DNA of 64,000 nucleotides from Microcoleus sp. FACHB-1515 (GTDB lineage Bacteria; Cyanobacteriota; Cyanobacteriia; Elainellales; Elainellaceae). Within the stretch, counting starts at the first letter, position 1. Each line of letters begins with the position of its first letter. The translations under genes and the position numbers were made by a program. Below the pieces are notes generated by a model that saw only the letters and a program-made list of their open reading frames with translations, was not told the origin of the DNA and made no database searches. Location of the stretch: NCBI RefSeq assembly GCF_014696105.1, contig NZ_JACJPO010000019.1, positions 21,838 to 85,837 on the forward strand. Direction: 5' to 3'. This document shows positions 9,609 through 18,028 of the stretch, one piece after another.

Positions 9609-10496
9609 CTAAACGAGGATTTCAACAGGAGTAAAGCAGGCATCAAGCAGAGTCGCCGATCGAATCGGTTTCTCAAAATAAAATTCGGCGCAGTAGCGCA
9701 AAATCTGCTCGATCGTGTGCCAAGCAGGATCGCTCGGTTCGGGCAAATCGTCGGGGGCAAAGGCATCTTGGACGGGGCGATCGGCTAGATGTTGCAGCAG
9801 TCCGAGTTCCCAAGCGTCAAGCTGAAGCCGCAGTTCCGTTGGCTTGGCAGTCGCCCCATAGGAACCACTCGACTCCGCCACCCGCGTCGATTCTTCAGCA
9901 GGTGAACTGGTATCTGGCGGTAGCTGCTGCATCGCTTCTAGCGTCACGGTTCCGCCTGCGGCTACGCTGAAACCAACGCGCCATTCGCGATGGGCGAAAC
10001 TGGGGATCAGCGGCACTTGCGTCACGCAGCAGTGATGAACTTGGGGCGCAACTCCGGCCAAGGCAAGCAGTTGAAAAGCGGCTTGCGTCAGGAAGGGCAG
10101 CACTTGGGCGGAAGGTAGCTGCTCAAGCTGACGCAGATTGTCGCACAGCAGAACGAAGAGTTCTTCCTGCGGCTGATCGCTAAGCGCCTGATAGAGCGCG
10201 AGTTCGGCAAGGTACTGGCTGGCCGTTAGCTTGGTGAGGTCTTGGCTGAGCGCGGTGAACGATTCGATCGATTCCGCCTGCGTAATCTTATCGAGGTTGC
10301 GACCTTTGACGATCAGCAAATTGTTGACGACAAACAGGCCGCTGCGTCCGCGCAAACTCGAATCGTGCTTGCGCGATCCGGGCGCGATCGCCCGCAGCAA
10401 GCCATACTCGCGAGTCAAAACGGTCAGCAGTCGATCGGACTCGCCAAACGGCATTCCTTTGAGGTTTATTCCAGTGGCCTTGTAGGTTCCGCTCAT
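9609..10496 (-). CDS. recO: DNA repair protein RecO
   Basis: 295 residues starting YKATGINLKGMPFGESDRLL, the OB-fold N-terminus of RecO, followed by LTREYGLLRAIAPGSRK and RGRSGLF. RecO works with RecF and RecR to load RecA onto SSB-coated single-stranded DNA in gap repair. The C-terminal helical part is recognisable but carries a Ser/Glu-rich insertion (about residues 200-215). The cysteine zinc-binding set of some RecO proteins is reduced here to HHCCVTQ. Upstream deoC is 87 bases away; the downstream MFS gene is 9 bases away, suggesting a recO-MFS transcript. Confidence 0.93.
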   Translation of the reverse strand: MSGTYKATGINLKGMPFGESDRLLTVLTREYGLLRAIAPGSRKHDSSLRGRSGLFVVNNLLIVKGRNLDKITQAESIESFTALSQDLTKLTASQYLAELALYQALSDQPQEELFVLLCDNLRQLEQLPSAQVLPFLTQAAFQLLALAGVAPQVHHCCVTQVPLIPSFAHREWRVGFSVAAGGTVTLEAMQQLPPDTSSPAEESTRVAESSGSYGATAKPTELRLQLDAWELGLLQHLADRPVQDAFAPDDLPEPSDPAWHTIEQILRYCAEFYFEKPIRSATLLDACFTPVEILV

Positions 10497-10583
10497 GATT
10501 GCCAGCGTGACGCGATCGCACGGTTACTTTTATTAACCGATCGACTCAGTAAGCTTTACCTCGGTAAAAGGTAAGACTCCAAG

Positions 10584-11264
10584 CTATTCCTTTTCCAGGG
10601 TATCGCGCTGGCGCACCAAATCGGGGCCGCGAGAAGTTCCTAATCGAGTCGCACCCGCCAAAATCAAGTCGATCGCCTGCTGTGCAGTGCGGATTCCCCC
10701 CGCTGCCTTGATCCCGACGCGATCGCGTGAGAGTTCCTTTAATAGGCGGACATCTTCAACGGTTGCGCCGCCCTGCCAGCCCGTGCTGGTCTTGAGAAAG
10801 GCAACGCCCGCATCGAGACAAACCTCTGTTGCTAGCCGCTTTTCCGGTTCAGTCAGCAACGACATTTCCAGAATTGCCTTGACGGGCACTCCGGTCGCCT
10901 CGACGATCTCGGCCAGTTCTCGATTCAGTTCGGTTGTGCGCTCAGTCTTGAGCCATCCCAGGTTGATCACGACATCAAGTTCGGCTGCGCCATTTTCGAC
11001 GGCTTCTTGCGCTTCGTAGCGCTTGACGGCGGGCGTAGTTGCTCCGGTCGGAAATCCGATCACCGTGCAAACTTTTGGAGACTTGTTGTTGAGCAGTTCA
11101 ACCGCTTGCCGGACGTGAATCGGGTAGACGCAAACCGTCGCGAACTGAAAGCGATCGGCTTCTTCACAAACCCGAATCACCTGATCGCTGGTTGCGGCAG
11201 GATGGAGCAAAGCGTGATCGATAAATGGAGCTAAATCAATTTCTTCTGCGGAATGAATTGCCAT
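10584..11264 (-). CDS. deoC: Deoxyribose-phosphate aldolase
   Basis: About 226 residues of the DeoC TIM-barrel aldolase, which splits 2-deoxyribose-5-phosphate into glyceraldehyde-3-phosphate and acetaldehyde in deoxynucleoside salvage. The Schiff-base lysine lies in FLKTSTG (Lys158 from this start), with VIGFPTGA and KAAGGIRT as the other signature segments, and DHALLHP at the N-terminus. ATG 11264 was chosen over 11291 because GAGG lies 8-11 bases upstream. It is the only nucleoside-salvage gene here. It probably has its own promoter in the roughly 300-base gap behind it, which also holds a hairpin repeat. Confidence 0.93.
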   Translation of the reverse strand: MAIHSAEEIDLAPFIDHALLHPAATSDQVIRVCEEADRFQFATVCVYPIHVRQAVELLNNKSPKVCTVIGFPTGATTPAVKRYEAQEAVENGAAELDVVINLGWLKTERTTELNRELAEIVEATGVPVKAILEMSLLTEPEKRLATEVCLDAGVAFLKTSTGWQGGATVEDVRLLKELSRDRVGIKAAGGIRTAQQAIDLILAGATRLGTSRGPDLVRQRDTLEKE

Positions 11265-11345
11265 CAATAAAACCTCGATCGCGCCTTTCAATTTTTAGCA
11301 GAAAGTGACCAAGAAAAATTAGAACTATTTCAGCTTTGCGATCGC

Positions 11346-11457
11346 GCCTTGAACGAAGATTCAGGCTGAAAGCAAAAAACTATTAAAACAGGTTGAGTTC
11401 AAAATCCAAGTTTGTTTTAACAAACTTTCGCTTTTAGCTCGAACTTTCGTTCAGAGC
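11346..11457. repeat. Four-hairpin intergenic repeat, copy A
   Basis: Four consecutive stem-loops: 11346-11366 (GCC/GGC arms with a bulged T), a decayed one around 11378-11396, 11409-11426 (AGTTTGT / ACAAACT, 7 bp) and 11437-11457 (GCTC-GAAC / GTTC-A-GAGC). The order, the bulged T in hairpin 1 and the linker GGCTGAAAGCA are shared with the copy at 46363-46485. It lies between the deoC start and the catalase stop. Confidence 0.7.
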
Positions 11458-11463
11458 AGCCCC

Positions 11464-11496
11464 GCAAAAAGAAAAAGCAGCCTATCAAGACTGCTT
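11464..11496 (-). terminator. Terminator of the manganese catalase gene
   Basis: Arms AAGCAG (11475-11480) and CTGCTT (11491-11496) form a stem. On the minus strand this is followed by TTTTCTTTTT. It sits 87 bases beyond the catalase stop codon. A further CCGCAG/CTGCGG pair lies nearer the gene. Confidence 0.6.
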
Positions 11497-11582
11497 CATG
11501 ACGGTGAAAAGTCAAACTTCTCTCAAAATTCGAGGTAATTCCGCAGCCTGCGGAGTGAATTCTACACGCTGCGGATAATGCG

Positions 11583-12548
11583 TTACTTGGAGTCGCCCGG
11601 AGTGATGCGATCGATCACTTCGGCCACTTTATCGACCACATTCGACTGGCCTGGCTTGTTGGTCGAAGTCATTTGAGCGGCGGGCGTTTTGGGCGTTCCA
11701 TGCAGGCGGGGATCAGGCTGCGGCGGTTCGGGTTGCGGGCCGATCGGTTCCGGATCCGAGATGTAGGTGAATTCGCCTTTGCCATCCATTGACTGACCTT
11801 TTGCCCAGCGGCCTTCAGCGCTTTCCGTACCCTTGGAGTGGTTCCAGAACTGGTAGGCATACTCGTTCTTCCCATATTCATAGGCGATGTTGGGAGTTAC
11901 GACTTCCTCAAAGCCGTCGTCCTTGAGGTTTTCGATCGCCGCAAGCCATTGATTTTGGTGCATCGTATCGCGAGCGATCATAAAGCTCAGGTGGTCTCTC
12001 ACGCCCGGATCGTCTGACATCTCATACATGCGGACGGCTTGAATGAGACCTTGGGACTCGGCATGAAGATTCGATCGAAAATCTGCCAGCAGGTTGCCGC
12101 TCGCGATGATGTAGCGACCGTTCCAAGCATAGCCCACGCTGTCTTCCGGCATCGCGCCGCCACCGGAGACGATCGTATGCTTCGGACTCATCGCGGCTGC
12201 CATGATGTCCATCATCGTGTCAGTCGGCTTGCTGCCGCCCATCACCGCACCGACGATCGGATCCTTGGTGACGGCTTCTTCTTGCAGCTTGATCGGGGCT
12301 TTATCGAGCAGATGGGCGACCATCGTGGCGAGCATCTCGACGTGACCGATTTCCTCAGTCCCAATGTCAAGCAGCATATCGCGATACTTGGCGGGACCTC
12401 GGCAGTTCCAGCCCTGAAACAGGTACTGCATCATCACAGTCATTTCACCCATCGGCCCGCCGATTAGCTCTTGCAGCTTCTTGGCATAAACCGGATCGGG
12501 ATTCGTGGGTGGAGTGAAATACTGTAGCCGTTTTTCGTGATAGAACAT
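11583..12548 (-). CDS. Manganese catalase
   Basis: About 321 residues of the non-haem dimanganese catalase family, which disproportionates hydrogen peroxide in the cytosol. The start MFYHEKRLQYF is typical. GGPMGEMTVMMQYLFQGW and TEEIGHVEML supply the first glutamate and histidine ligands of the Mn pair; later helices carry further Glu/His candidates (HAESQGLIQAV, RDTMHQNQW). The C-terminal tail is Pro-rich. ATG 12548 was preferred to 12629 because AAGGA lies 8-12 bases upstream and the longer version adds residues foreign to the family. The upstream region carries a long inverted repeat (12615-12657), a possible operator. A terminator follows at 11464-11496. Confidence 0.94.
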   Translation of the reverse strand: MFYHEKRLQYFTPPTNPDPVYAKKLQELIGGPMGEMTVMMQYLFQGWNCRGPAKYRDMLLDIGTEEIGHVEMLATMVAHLLDKAPIKLQEEAVTKDPIVGAVMGGSKPTDTMMDIMAAAMSPKHTIVSGGGAMPEDSVGYAWNGRYIIASGNLLADFRSNLHAESQGLIQAVRMYEMSDDPGVRDHLSFMIARDTMHQNQWLAAIENLKDDGFEEVVTPNIAYEYGKNEYAYQFWNHSKGTESAEGRWAKGQSMDGKGEFTYISDPEPIGPQPEPPQPDPRLHGTPKTPAAQMTSTNKPGQSNVVDKVAEVIDRITPGDSK

Positions 12549-12614
12549 GAGAAATTCCTTAATTAAAATCGTTGCAGTTGTTAAGAGATCAGCGCAAAAA
12601 ATGTTTTCTCGAAA

Positions 12615-12657
12615 CTGAGATGATGACACTTGATAGTTGTGTCATTACTCTTCTCAG
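12615..12657. promoter_or_regulatory. Nested inverted repeat upstream of the Mn-catalase gene
   Basis: Inner arms ATGACAC (12623-12629) and GTGTCAT (12639-12645) are perfect with a 9-base spacer. Outer arms CTGAGA (12615-12620) and TCTCAG (12652-12657) extend the symmetry. Its inner edge is 66 bases before the chosen start codon, where an operator or promoter would lie. It does not match the Fur or PerR consensus I know. The rest of 12658-12912 shows nothing I can name. Confidence 0.45.
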
Positions 12658-12912
12658 GTAACTACTTTGAAATCTTCTGTACCTCAGTCTTTAGAAAGGT
12701 CACAATACACTCAGCAGACATAAGCATATTTCTCTACCTCTTGAGTTATGTTCTGAGAGATACATTAAAACTTTTCATCATAAAATCTGTCAGCAATTCA
12801 ACTGCTTATTCAGCTTCGATCGCGATCGAATGCGTCCGCTTGCAGTGGGAAAGACCGCTGTGAAATCGCGCAGCCGCAAAGCTCGTTTCCAACACTTGAG
12901 CGGCTTCAACCT

Positions 12913-12956
12913 AAAAAGGTCTTGCCCTATTCACCGGAACGGAGCAAGACCTTTTT
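12913..12956 (-). terminator. Strong intrinsic terminator after the HD-domain gene
   Basis: A perfect 13-bp stem: arms 12913-12925 and 12944-12956, with an 18-base loop. One arm starts with five A and the other ends with five T, so it could terminate in both directions. It lies 30 bases beyond the stop of the HD-domain gene on the minus strand. Confidence 0.85.
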
Positions 12957-12986
12957 GGAGACAAATTGTAGGGAGAAGTCGATCGC

Positions 12987-13847
12987 TCAGTTCGCCAAAC
13001 TTCCCGCAATTTTCGATAGCTCGTCGTTGTGTTCAACCACAAACACATTCGAGTAGAGATTGGCAATTACCTGTTGGCCTTGCTGCGTCAATCTTAGATA
13101 GCGCAGGGCGTGCTGCACGTAGGGATAAACGCCGCCCCAATAGAATTTAGGATAGTTGCGGCGCAAATCGTCAGGATTTTTGTAGCCGAGTGCTTTGTTG
13201 ACGCCTGTTTCTTCAAATTCGTAAAACAGGGCGCTAATCTTCTTCAGATAGCGAGGATCGCTGAGCTGTCCGATCAGGTCAGAAGCGCGAATTAAACCGG
13301 GATATTCGATCGTGTCTTGGTGGTCGCCTTCTTTGGGAACCGGAAAGCGCGTTAGCTCGATGTTGCGGATGATCTGCTTTGAGTCGATCAGGGGATGACC
13401 GCCAAAGCGCTCATTGATGAACAGCTTAGCGCGATCGACATGGTAGGGCGTCAAGGCGGCATCTGACGCTCCGGGCGGCAAAGGAATCATGTCATCGTCC
13501 TGTCCAGTGGCGTACCAGCCGTCTCGGTCTTTGCGGCAAACGCCTTTCACATAGCCAATGTCGTGACAGACGAGCGAAATGATGAAGTGCAGCCAGTCTT
13601 CGCTGGTGACGCCGCCTTCGCGAATGTGGCGACCGCGCAAAATTTCCTGGCCGACCAGCGTCACCAAAATCGAATGCTCGACGTTGTGGTAGAGGGCGTC
13701 ACTGTTGGCGATGTTTTCCAGCGCCATGCTGCCCACCCAGCCAATGATGTCTTCATAGTCAGAGTTCAGCCCGCCATAGGTGCGGCGATAGCCTTCCTTA
13801 AGCTGGGCGACAAAGTGGTCGATGAGCAGTTCAGTGGCGTTAAACAT
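12987..13847 (-). CDS. HD-domain metal-dependent phosphohydrolase family protein
   Basis: 286 residues. ALYHNVEHSILV and the HD pair in SLVCHDIGYVKG form the metal-binding His/Asp set of the HD superfamily, similar to the cyanobacterial Npun_R2479-type fold and distantly to cyclic-nucleotide phosphodiesterases. The middle region binds IELTRFPVP and DLIGQLSDP, conserved-looking helices. It should be a soluble hydrolase of a phosphorylated small molecule; the substrate is unknown. It is flanked downstream by a strong terminator and upstream by 505 bases with no gene, so it is probably monocistronic. Confidence 0.85.
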   Translation of the reverse strand: MFNATELLIDHFVAQLKEGYRRTYGGLNSDYEDIIGWVGSMALENIANSDALYHNVEHSILVTLVGQEILRGRHIREGGVTSEDWLHFIISLVCHDIGYVKGVCRKDRDGWYATGQDDDMIPLPPGASDAALTPYHVDRAKLFINERFGGHPLIDSKQIIRNIELTRFPVPKEGDHQDTIEYPGLIRASDLIGQLSDPRYLKKISALFYEFEETGVNKALGYKNPDDLRRNYPKFYWGGVYPYVQHALRYLRLTQQGQQVIANLYSNVFVVEHNDELSKIAGSLAN

Positions 13848-14352
13848 CTGACACTTGCAGGTAGAGATTTGCGATGACAGGATGTGGCCTAAAGCTTAAC
13901 CGAGATTGACACTCGCGAGTGAGCGTATCTAGCTCACCTATCCATAAATACTAAGGCCGCCTCTGGCTGTTGCCTGTTCTATGCTACCGAATTTTCCCGT
14001 TCTGCGGGGAAAGCCAACAGTGGTCACAGGGCAGGAGTGGCTGCTTGTGGTTTGTGCGATCGCTCCAACCAAAGCAAATCTCGTGCTGATGCTGTCACCC
14101 TTGACACAGCCTAAGATCAACGCGATTGCGGCAGGGGGCAAGGTTTGAACTGCTCAGCAGGATGCGTCGAATGAAGGCGATCGCCAGATGGACTCCACAT
14201 AGACGATCGCCACTGGGTTTCAGAAGCTTTTTCAATACTGTGAATTGAACGAAATGGTGCAAAGGCGATCGCTGCACTTGAAAGGTGTAGCGATCGCAAG
14301 GTGTTCCAAAACGGCATCGCGCAGCTTGTGCAACGGCTTCGCCCAATCGAAC
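13848..14352. other. Intergenic region, 505 bases, no gene seen
   Basis: Several short open frames exist on the minus strand but none has a convincing start or a recognisable product. The region is rich in HIP1-like GCGATCGC/GCGATCGCC words (about 14058, 14179, 14268, 14290). The promoter of the HD-domain gene must lie at its left end. It may contain gene remnants, but I cannot identify any. Confidence 0.5.
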
Positions 14353-14631
14353 CTATTCCAATGCCAAATAGCGCACCAGCAGGCTGATCACATCACCGGG
14401 ATCAGGCACGATGTTCAGTGGTGCATCGAGTTCGAGCGGCATGGCCCACTCGATCGCCTGCGCGTATCCGGCCTGCTCTAAGCGGCGCGTCGTGAATTGA
14501 ACAATCTGCGGTGTGCCAATCAGAATGTGCTTGATCGGCGTGCGCTTGTCGCCCGGAGGTCGAGTGGTTGAGCGAATTTGCGGCGTGGGCAAATCGTTCC
14601 GCTCTGAGGCGGAATGATCAGAAGTGTTCAT
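14353..14631 (-). CDS. Small conserved cyanobacterial protein
   Basis: 92 residues. The first ~35 are polar and Pro/Arg-rich; the core KHILIGTPQIVQF, a helix ending RRLEQAGYAQAIEW and the end PDPGDVISLLVRYL resemble a family of very small cyanobacterial proteins of the pattern 'KHLLIGSP...LHxLGYAE...GEVMSILTR'. No function is known to me. ATG 14631 was preferred because AAGGA lies 7-11 bases upstream. It has a long 5' leader region with two hairpins (14671-14713 and 14829-14865), which could regulate it. Confidence 0.65.
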   Translation of the reverse strand: MNTSDHSASERNDLPTPQIRSTTRPPGDKRTPIKHILIGTPQIVQFTTRRLEQAGYAQAIEWAMPLELDAPLNIVPDPGDVISLLVRYLALE

Positions 14632-15155
14632 GAGTTTTCCTTGTGTTTGGTGGATAGGAAAACCCAAAAGCCTAGCCGCCCCGACGCAAGACGCAGCAAT
14701 CGAGACGGCTAGGAGGGTATGATCCCAGTTAGCCTATCAACTGCCAGTATCAGTTTGGTGGGTCAGCGGCTCGAAGTCTGTTCGCACCAGCTTCGGGTCG
14801 CGTGGCTAGACCTTGGGTCTAAGCGATCGGTCTTTGCTGTCATTTAGCAGCATTAGCAAAAGACCTTAGCGGATTTGCTTGGGGATGTCAATAGGGCGAG
14901 TTTGAAGATTTTCGGGGCTACATCCACCCCGACTGCTGTGCAAAAAAATATTGCGATCGCTTCATTTTCTTGCATCGATCGCACAGCGGTTCGGGGCAGC
15001 AGTTCATGCAAAAAGGTCGATCGCCTTGTGGGGATTTGTGTAGAAACAAAAATGTAATTACTTGATCTAACATAAATTCCTAACGTGCATTAGGTGACGA
15101 ATAAAATGCAATTTACTTCAATAAAGATCAAGCTTCTAAAAAGGAAATTGATGTT
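14632..15155. other. Divergent intergenic region with leader hairpins
   Basis: 524 bases between the small minus-strand protein and the plus-strand amidase. It contains an 8-bp inverted repeat CCTAGCCG / CGGCTAGG (14671-14678, 14706-14713) and a longer stem GGTCTTTGCT / AGCAAAAGACC (14829-14838, 14855-14865, one bulge), plus AGACC/GGTCT at about 14806-14818. No open frame is convincing. The structures may belong to the 5' leader of the small gene or to a small RNA. Confidence 0.45.
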
Positions 15156-15728
15156 ATGAGAACTTCGTCATTACGTCTTTTGCAAGACCCTACTGTTGTC
15201 GTTTTAGCTGCGGGGCATGGTGGCAGTGATTCAGGAGCCGTTAACCTACCTCATAAAGAGCGCGATCAAGCAATTGCGATCGTTGATCAAACTGCTGATC
15301 TGCTGCGATCGCAGGGCATTGAGGTAGAAATTGCTCCGCACAGTGAAGATACAGAGAAATCAATTCAATGGGTCAACAGAAACTTTGGCTTTGGCGATGC
15401 TTGGGTATTGGAAGTACATCGTGATTCGGCTTCTGGATTGAGTTCGGATGATGCTTCACGTCGCTGTGGAATCTACTACGGCACTTCTGAAAGCAGCAAA
15501 GATGTTGGCAAATTCGTTCGTAATGCCTATATTTTGAACGGCGCTCATCCGAATTCATGGGCGCGACCTGATACTGCATCTCGGTTTGGTAGGCTCGGCT
15601 GGATTCGCCAAACTCGGCCAGTTGCTCATTTGCTAGAGCTAGGTTTTATGCAGGGAAAAAACGACGATGCTCACCTAAGCTGGCTGGCGAAAATTGCATC
15701 TGCGGTCATTTTTGATGCTTTTACCTAA
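15156..15728 (+). CDS. N-acetylmuramoyl-L-alanine amidase (Amidase_3 type)
   Basis: 190 residues forming a compact zinc amidase of the AmiC/Amidase_3 fold that cleaves the bond between the glycan and the stem peptide of murein. VLAAGHGGSDSGAV carries the first zinc His, HKERDQA the Glu, WVLEVHRDS the second His, and HLLELGFMQG the catalytic Glu region. There is no obvious signal peptide or binding domain, which is unusual for an enzyme of the periplasm. It could be exported another way or act in lysis. An AAGGA lies about 12 bases before the ATG. The surrounding gaps are long, so it is probably transcribed alone. Confidence 0.85.
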   Translation: MRTSSLRLLQDPTVVVLAAGHGGSDSGAVNLPHKERDQAIAIVDQTADLLRSQGIEVEIAPHSEDTEKSIQWVNRNFGFGDAWVLEVHRDSASGLSSDDASRRCGIYYGTSESSKDVGKFVRNAYILNGAHPNSWARPDTASRFGRLGWIRQTRPVAHLLELGFMQGKNDDAHLSWLAKIASAVIFDAFT

Positions 15729-15953
15729 TGCGCTTTTCAGTCGTTCATAAACTGCTCTATCGCTCGATTCTGCTGTAGCGATCGTGTTGGTGGCAGACGG
15801 CATCGCGTTTTGAGGAGACAAAACTAACTGCCACCGCTGAACACAATTGCAGCGCAACTGTAGTGTCGTTTGATATTCGATCGCTCTCGCTTACCGTAAC
15901 CATTTCGCTGCTTTCCAACTAAGCTAAAAGCAGCGTTTTCCCTCGTGCCAACC

Positions 15954-17036
15954 ATGATCGAACCCGTTGCGGCAGCGTTTGAGCGGCAAGACTATAAGCT
16001 GGCGGCCAAGCTGCTCAAACCGCTGTGGCAGCAATTTCCTGAAGATCCGACGGTGCAGCTTTATGTGGCGCGGCTGCAAGAAGCGATCGGCAAATTTGAC
16101 CAAGCCGATCGCCTCTATCGACAACTGCTGCGCGACACCACCAATCCAAAAATTGCGATGCAGGCAAGGCAGGGATTGCAGCAGATTGAAGCAGCACAAC
16201 AGGAGCGCAGGCAGCAGGCGATCGCGCAGGCCACCGCTGACTCAGACGATCGCGCCGCTGGTGTTTTGGTGATTGAGCCGATCGCCGGAGCAGCGCGAGC
16301 AGAAGCGGTGCGGAACTTCGCCAAAATTATGCGGCTAGATGCGTATACGGCCAATCTTCAGCTTCCCAGTCGGCACTGGCGGTTGTATCGGACAGGAGCG
16401 ATCGGGGAACTGCGCGTGTATGGCGAAGAATTGCAGCGCGGCGGCATTGCAAGTTTTTGGTGGGCGATCGAGCAGATCGAGCAAATTCGCGTGTTTCGTG
16501 TGCAGTATTTGCAGTCGGTTTCGCCGCCGACCGTTGTTTGCCTAGATGAAAACGGTCAGCTTGGAGCGCTGAAGTTCGACTGGCAGGAAGTGCAGCAGCG
16601 CGTTGAAGGCAGGCTACCGATTTTTGAAGATGTTGTGGACTTAGATTTGCACAAAAAGCTTCAGCGCAAAGAGCAAATCCGAGACTACGCGCAGTTTTGC
16701 GATTTGCATTTGACTCGGCGCAATTTGATCTTGCGATTTGGCGACAGCAGCTATCAGTTTCAGCAAGGCGTGGTTTTTGCCGCTGAGGATCAGCCTGCCA
16801 AAATCACCATTCGCCGCAGTTGGAATCAGATGATTGGCTATTTTCAGTCGCAACTGCCCGCCGTACCTTTGTCCTCCAGCTTCACGCCATTTGCCGAAAC
16901 TGCGCTGGAGCATTTGAATTTGTTGAGTGCATTTCCGGCGCATATCGATTTGTTCCGCAAAGCGCCGACCGAGTGGGATCGCGCGTTTCAGCTTTATAGC
17001 GGACTGGCGTTTCTGCAAAAAAAGGGCACGGTTTGA
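15954..17036 (+). CDS. Tetratricopeptide-type conserved protein
   Basis: About 360 residues. The first ~100 form two or three TPR-like helical pairs (FERQDYKLAAKLLKPLW, LYVARLQEAIGKFDQADRLY), followed by a Gln/Ala-rich linker. The remaining ~250 residues are a conserved-looking domain without a name that I know (RHWRLYRTGAIGELRVYGEEL, FWWAIEQIEQIRVFRVQYL). It lacks a signal peptide and transmembrane helices, so it is probably a cytosolic scaffold. ATG 15954 was preferred to GTG 15945; neither has a good ribosome-binding site. It converges on the Ala/Pro-rich protein at 17076. Confidence 0.75.
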   Translation: MIEPVAAAFERQDYKLAAKLLKPLWQQFPEDPTVQLYVARLQEAIGKFDQADRLYRQLLRDTTNPKIAMQARQGLQQIEAAQQERRQQAIAQATADSDDRAAGVLVIEPIAGAARAEAVRNFAKIMRLDAYTANLQLPSRHWRLYRTGAIGELRVYGEELQRGGIASFWWAIEQIEQIRVFRVQYLQSVSPPTVVCLDENGQLGALKFDWQEVQQRVEGRLPIFEDVVDLDLHKKLQRKEQIRDYAQFCDLHLTRRNLILRFGDSSYQFQQGVVFAAEDQPAKITIRRSWNQMIGYFQSQLPAVPLSSSFTPFAETALEHLNLLSAFPAHIDLFRKAPTEWDRAFQLYSGLAFLQKKGTV

Positions 17037-17075
17037 GCCGCACCCTCGATCGCCTTTTGAACAAATGATTTTGAT

Positions 17076-17609
17076 CTAGTTGGTTTTTACCTGTTTTGCC
17101 ATATCGCGGAAATAGTTGAGACTTGGACCCGGACGCCGCCGTCCATTGGTACTCATGCCCACCAAATATTTCGGGGCGAAGGTTTGCTCTGCTGAAGGTT
17201 GCACCACACCAACCGGAACGGCTGCGGGAGCCGACTCAGACAATTGTTCCACCTTGCCATTCTCGATCTTGGCAACTTGAACTTTGGGCTTGGGTGCAGG
17301 TGCTTCCGCTTTGGCAGCAGGCTTGGCAGCCTCGGCTTTCGCAGGCGGCGCGGCAGAAACAGGCTGCACTGGTGGTTCTACTTTCGGTTCTACTTTTGGT
17401 TCTGCTTTGGCCGCAGGCGCGGGCTGTGCGGGTGCGGCAGCTTTGGCAGGCGAAGCAGCGGGAAGGGTGGCGGCAGTCTCTTCTTTCGCTTCTTCCATTT
17501 CCATGAAATATTCTGACTTTTTACCCAAACCGATTAGCCCACCCAAGAAGCCGAAGATGCCTCCTAGAAAAGCTAGAGTGCCGCCGAGCAGCTTTTTGAC
17601 AAGACCCAT
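17076..17609 (-). CDS. Ala/Pro-rich protein with a Gly-rich hydrophobic N-terminus
   Basis: 177 residues. Residues 1-30 (KKLLGGTLAFLGGIFGFLGG) are a glycine-patterned hydrophobic helix that could insert in or lie on a membrane. Residues 35-125 are a low-complexity Ala/Pro/Lys/Glu stretch with repeated KAEAP and KVEP units. The last 30 contain FAPKYLVGMSTNGRRRPGP, which looks like a conserved cyanobacterial C-terminal motif. I do not know the function. The layout suggests a membrane anchor, flexible spacer and binding peptide. Direct repeats KVEPKVEP at about residue 72 may vary in length between strains. Confidence 0.7.
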   Translation of the reverse strand: MGLVKKLLGGTLAFLGGIFGFLGGLIGLGKKSEYFMEMEEAKEETAATLPAASPAKAAAPAQPAPAAKAEPKVEPKVEPPVQPVSAAPPAKAEAAKPAAKAEAPAPKPKVQVAKIENGKVEQLSESAPAAVPVGVVQPSAEQTFAPKYLVGMSTNGRRRPGPSLNYFRDMAKQVKTN

Positions 17610-17821
17610 TACGACGATCGCTCCCTCAAAATAAATCTCAAATTAGTGCTGATAGGTTTTTGCAACTCACCGCAAAAAACTCGATCGCTCACAAGAACCC
17701 AGATAACTATAGTAACCGAACGGCGATTCGTTTCCTTCTGTTCGTTTTCAAGATTTAGAAATGCCGATCAGTGGTGCGGCTTCCTCCTTGCTTACGGGGT
17801 TGGGGAGGATCAAGCGTCTGG

Positions 17822-17852
17822 AAACACGCCCTAGCCTCTACTGGCTCGGAAA
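17822..17852 (+). repeat. 31-base repeat, copy 1
   Basis: Thirty-one bases identical to 31836-31866 in the same orientation, beginning AAACACGCCC and ending GGCTCGGAAA; flanks (TCTG before, AAGTA after) are partly shared. The centre folds into a hairpin (AGCC/GGCT). Read on the minus strand, the CTAGGGCGTGTTT portion resembles an insertion-sequence end, cf. GCTAGGGTGTGTATT beside the transposase fragment at 63753-63768. Confidence 0.8.
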
Positions 17853-17911
17853 TCGAAGTAATCCTAAAGGCGATCGATCTGTTTCCCAATCGAACCACAG
17901 AAAATCAAAAC

Positions 17912-18028
17912 ATGCGATCGACAATTAACCCGCAAGGCTTAAAATGGCTCAATCGAATTTCCGGGCTGATCATCCTAGCATTTGGCCTGATCTCCCTATC
18001 TCCCTGGCACTGGCAAATCGAAGCATGA
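17912..18028 (+). pseudogene. C-terminal remnant of a LysE/RhtB-type exporter
   Basis: A 38-residue frame whose peptide (LKWLNRISGLIILAFGLISL) looks like the last transmembrane helix of LysE/RhtB amino-acid exporters, where a Trp-x-Asn-Arg-x-Ser-Gly precedes the final hydrophobic helix. No earlier part of such a transporter is visible upstream; instead the 31-base repeat lies 60 bases before it. Its TGA overlaps the ATG of the M23 peptidase as ATGA. I read it as the tail of a deleted exporter that may survive as a leader peptide for the next gene. Confidence 0.5.

Noticed and set aside
9120..9788. 222-codon plus-strand frame over the MFS and recO genes
   Set aside because: It crosses two well-supported genes and shows no domain.
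13938..14141. Minus-strand 67-codon frame considered as a transposase (TnpB) tail
   Set aside because: No zinc-finger cysteine pattern or catalytic motif could be recognised.
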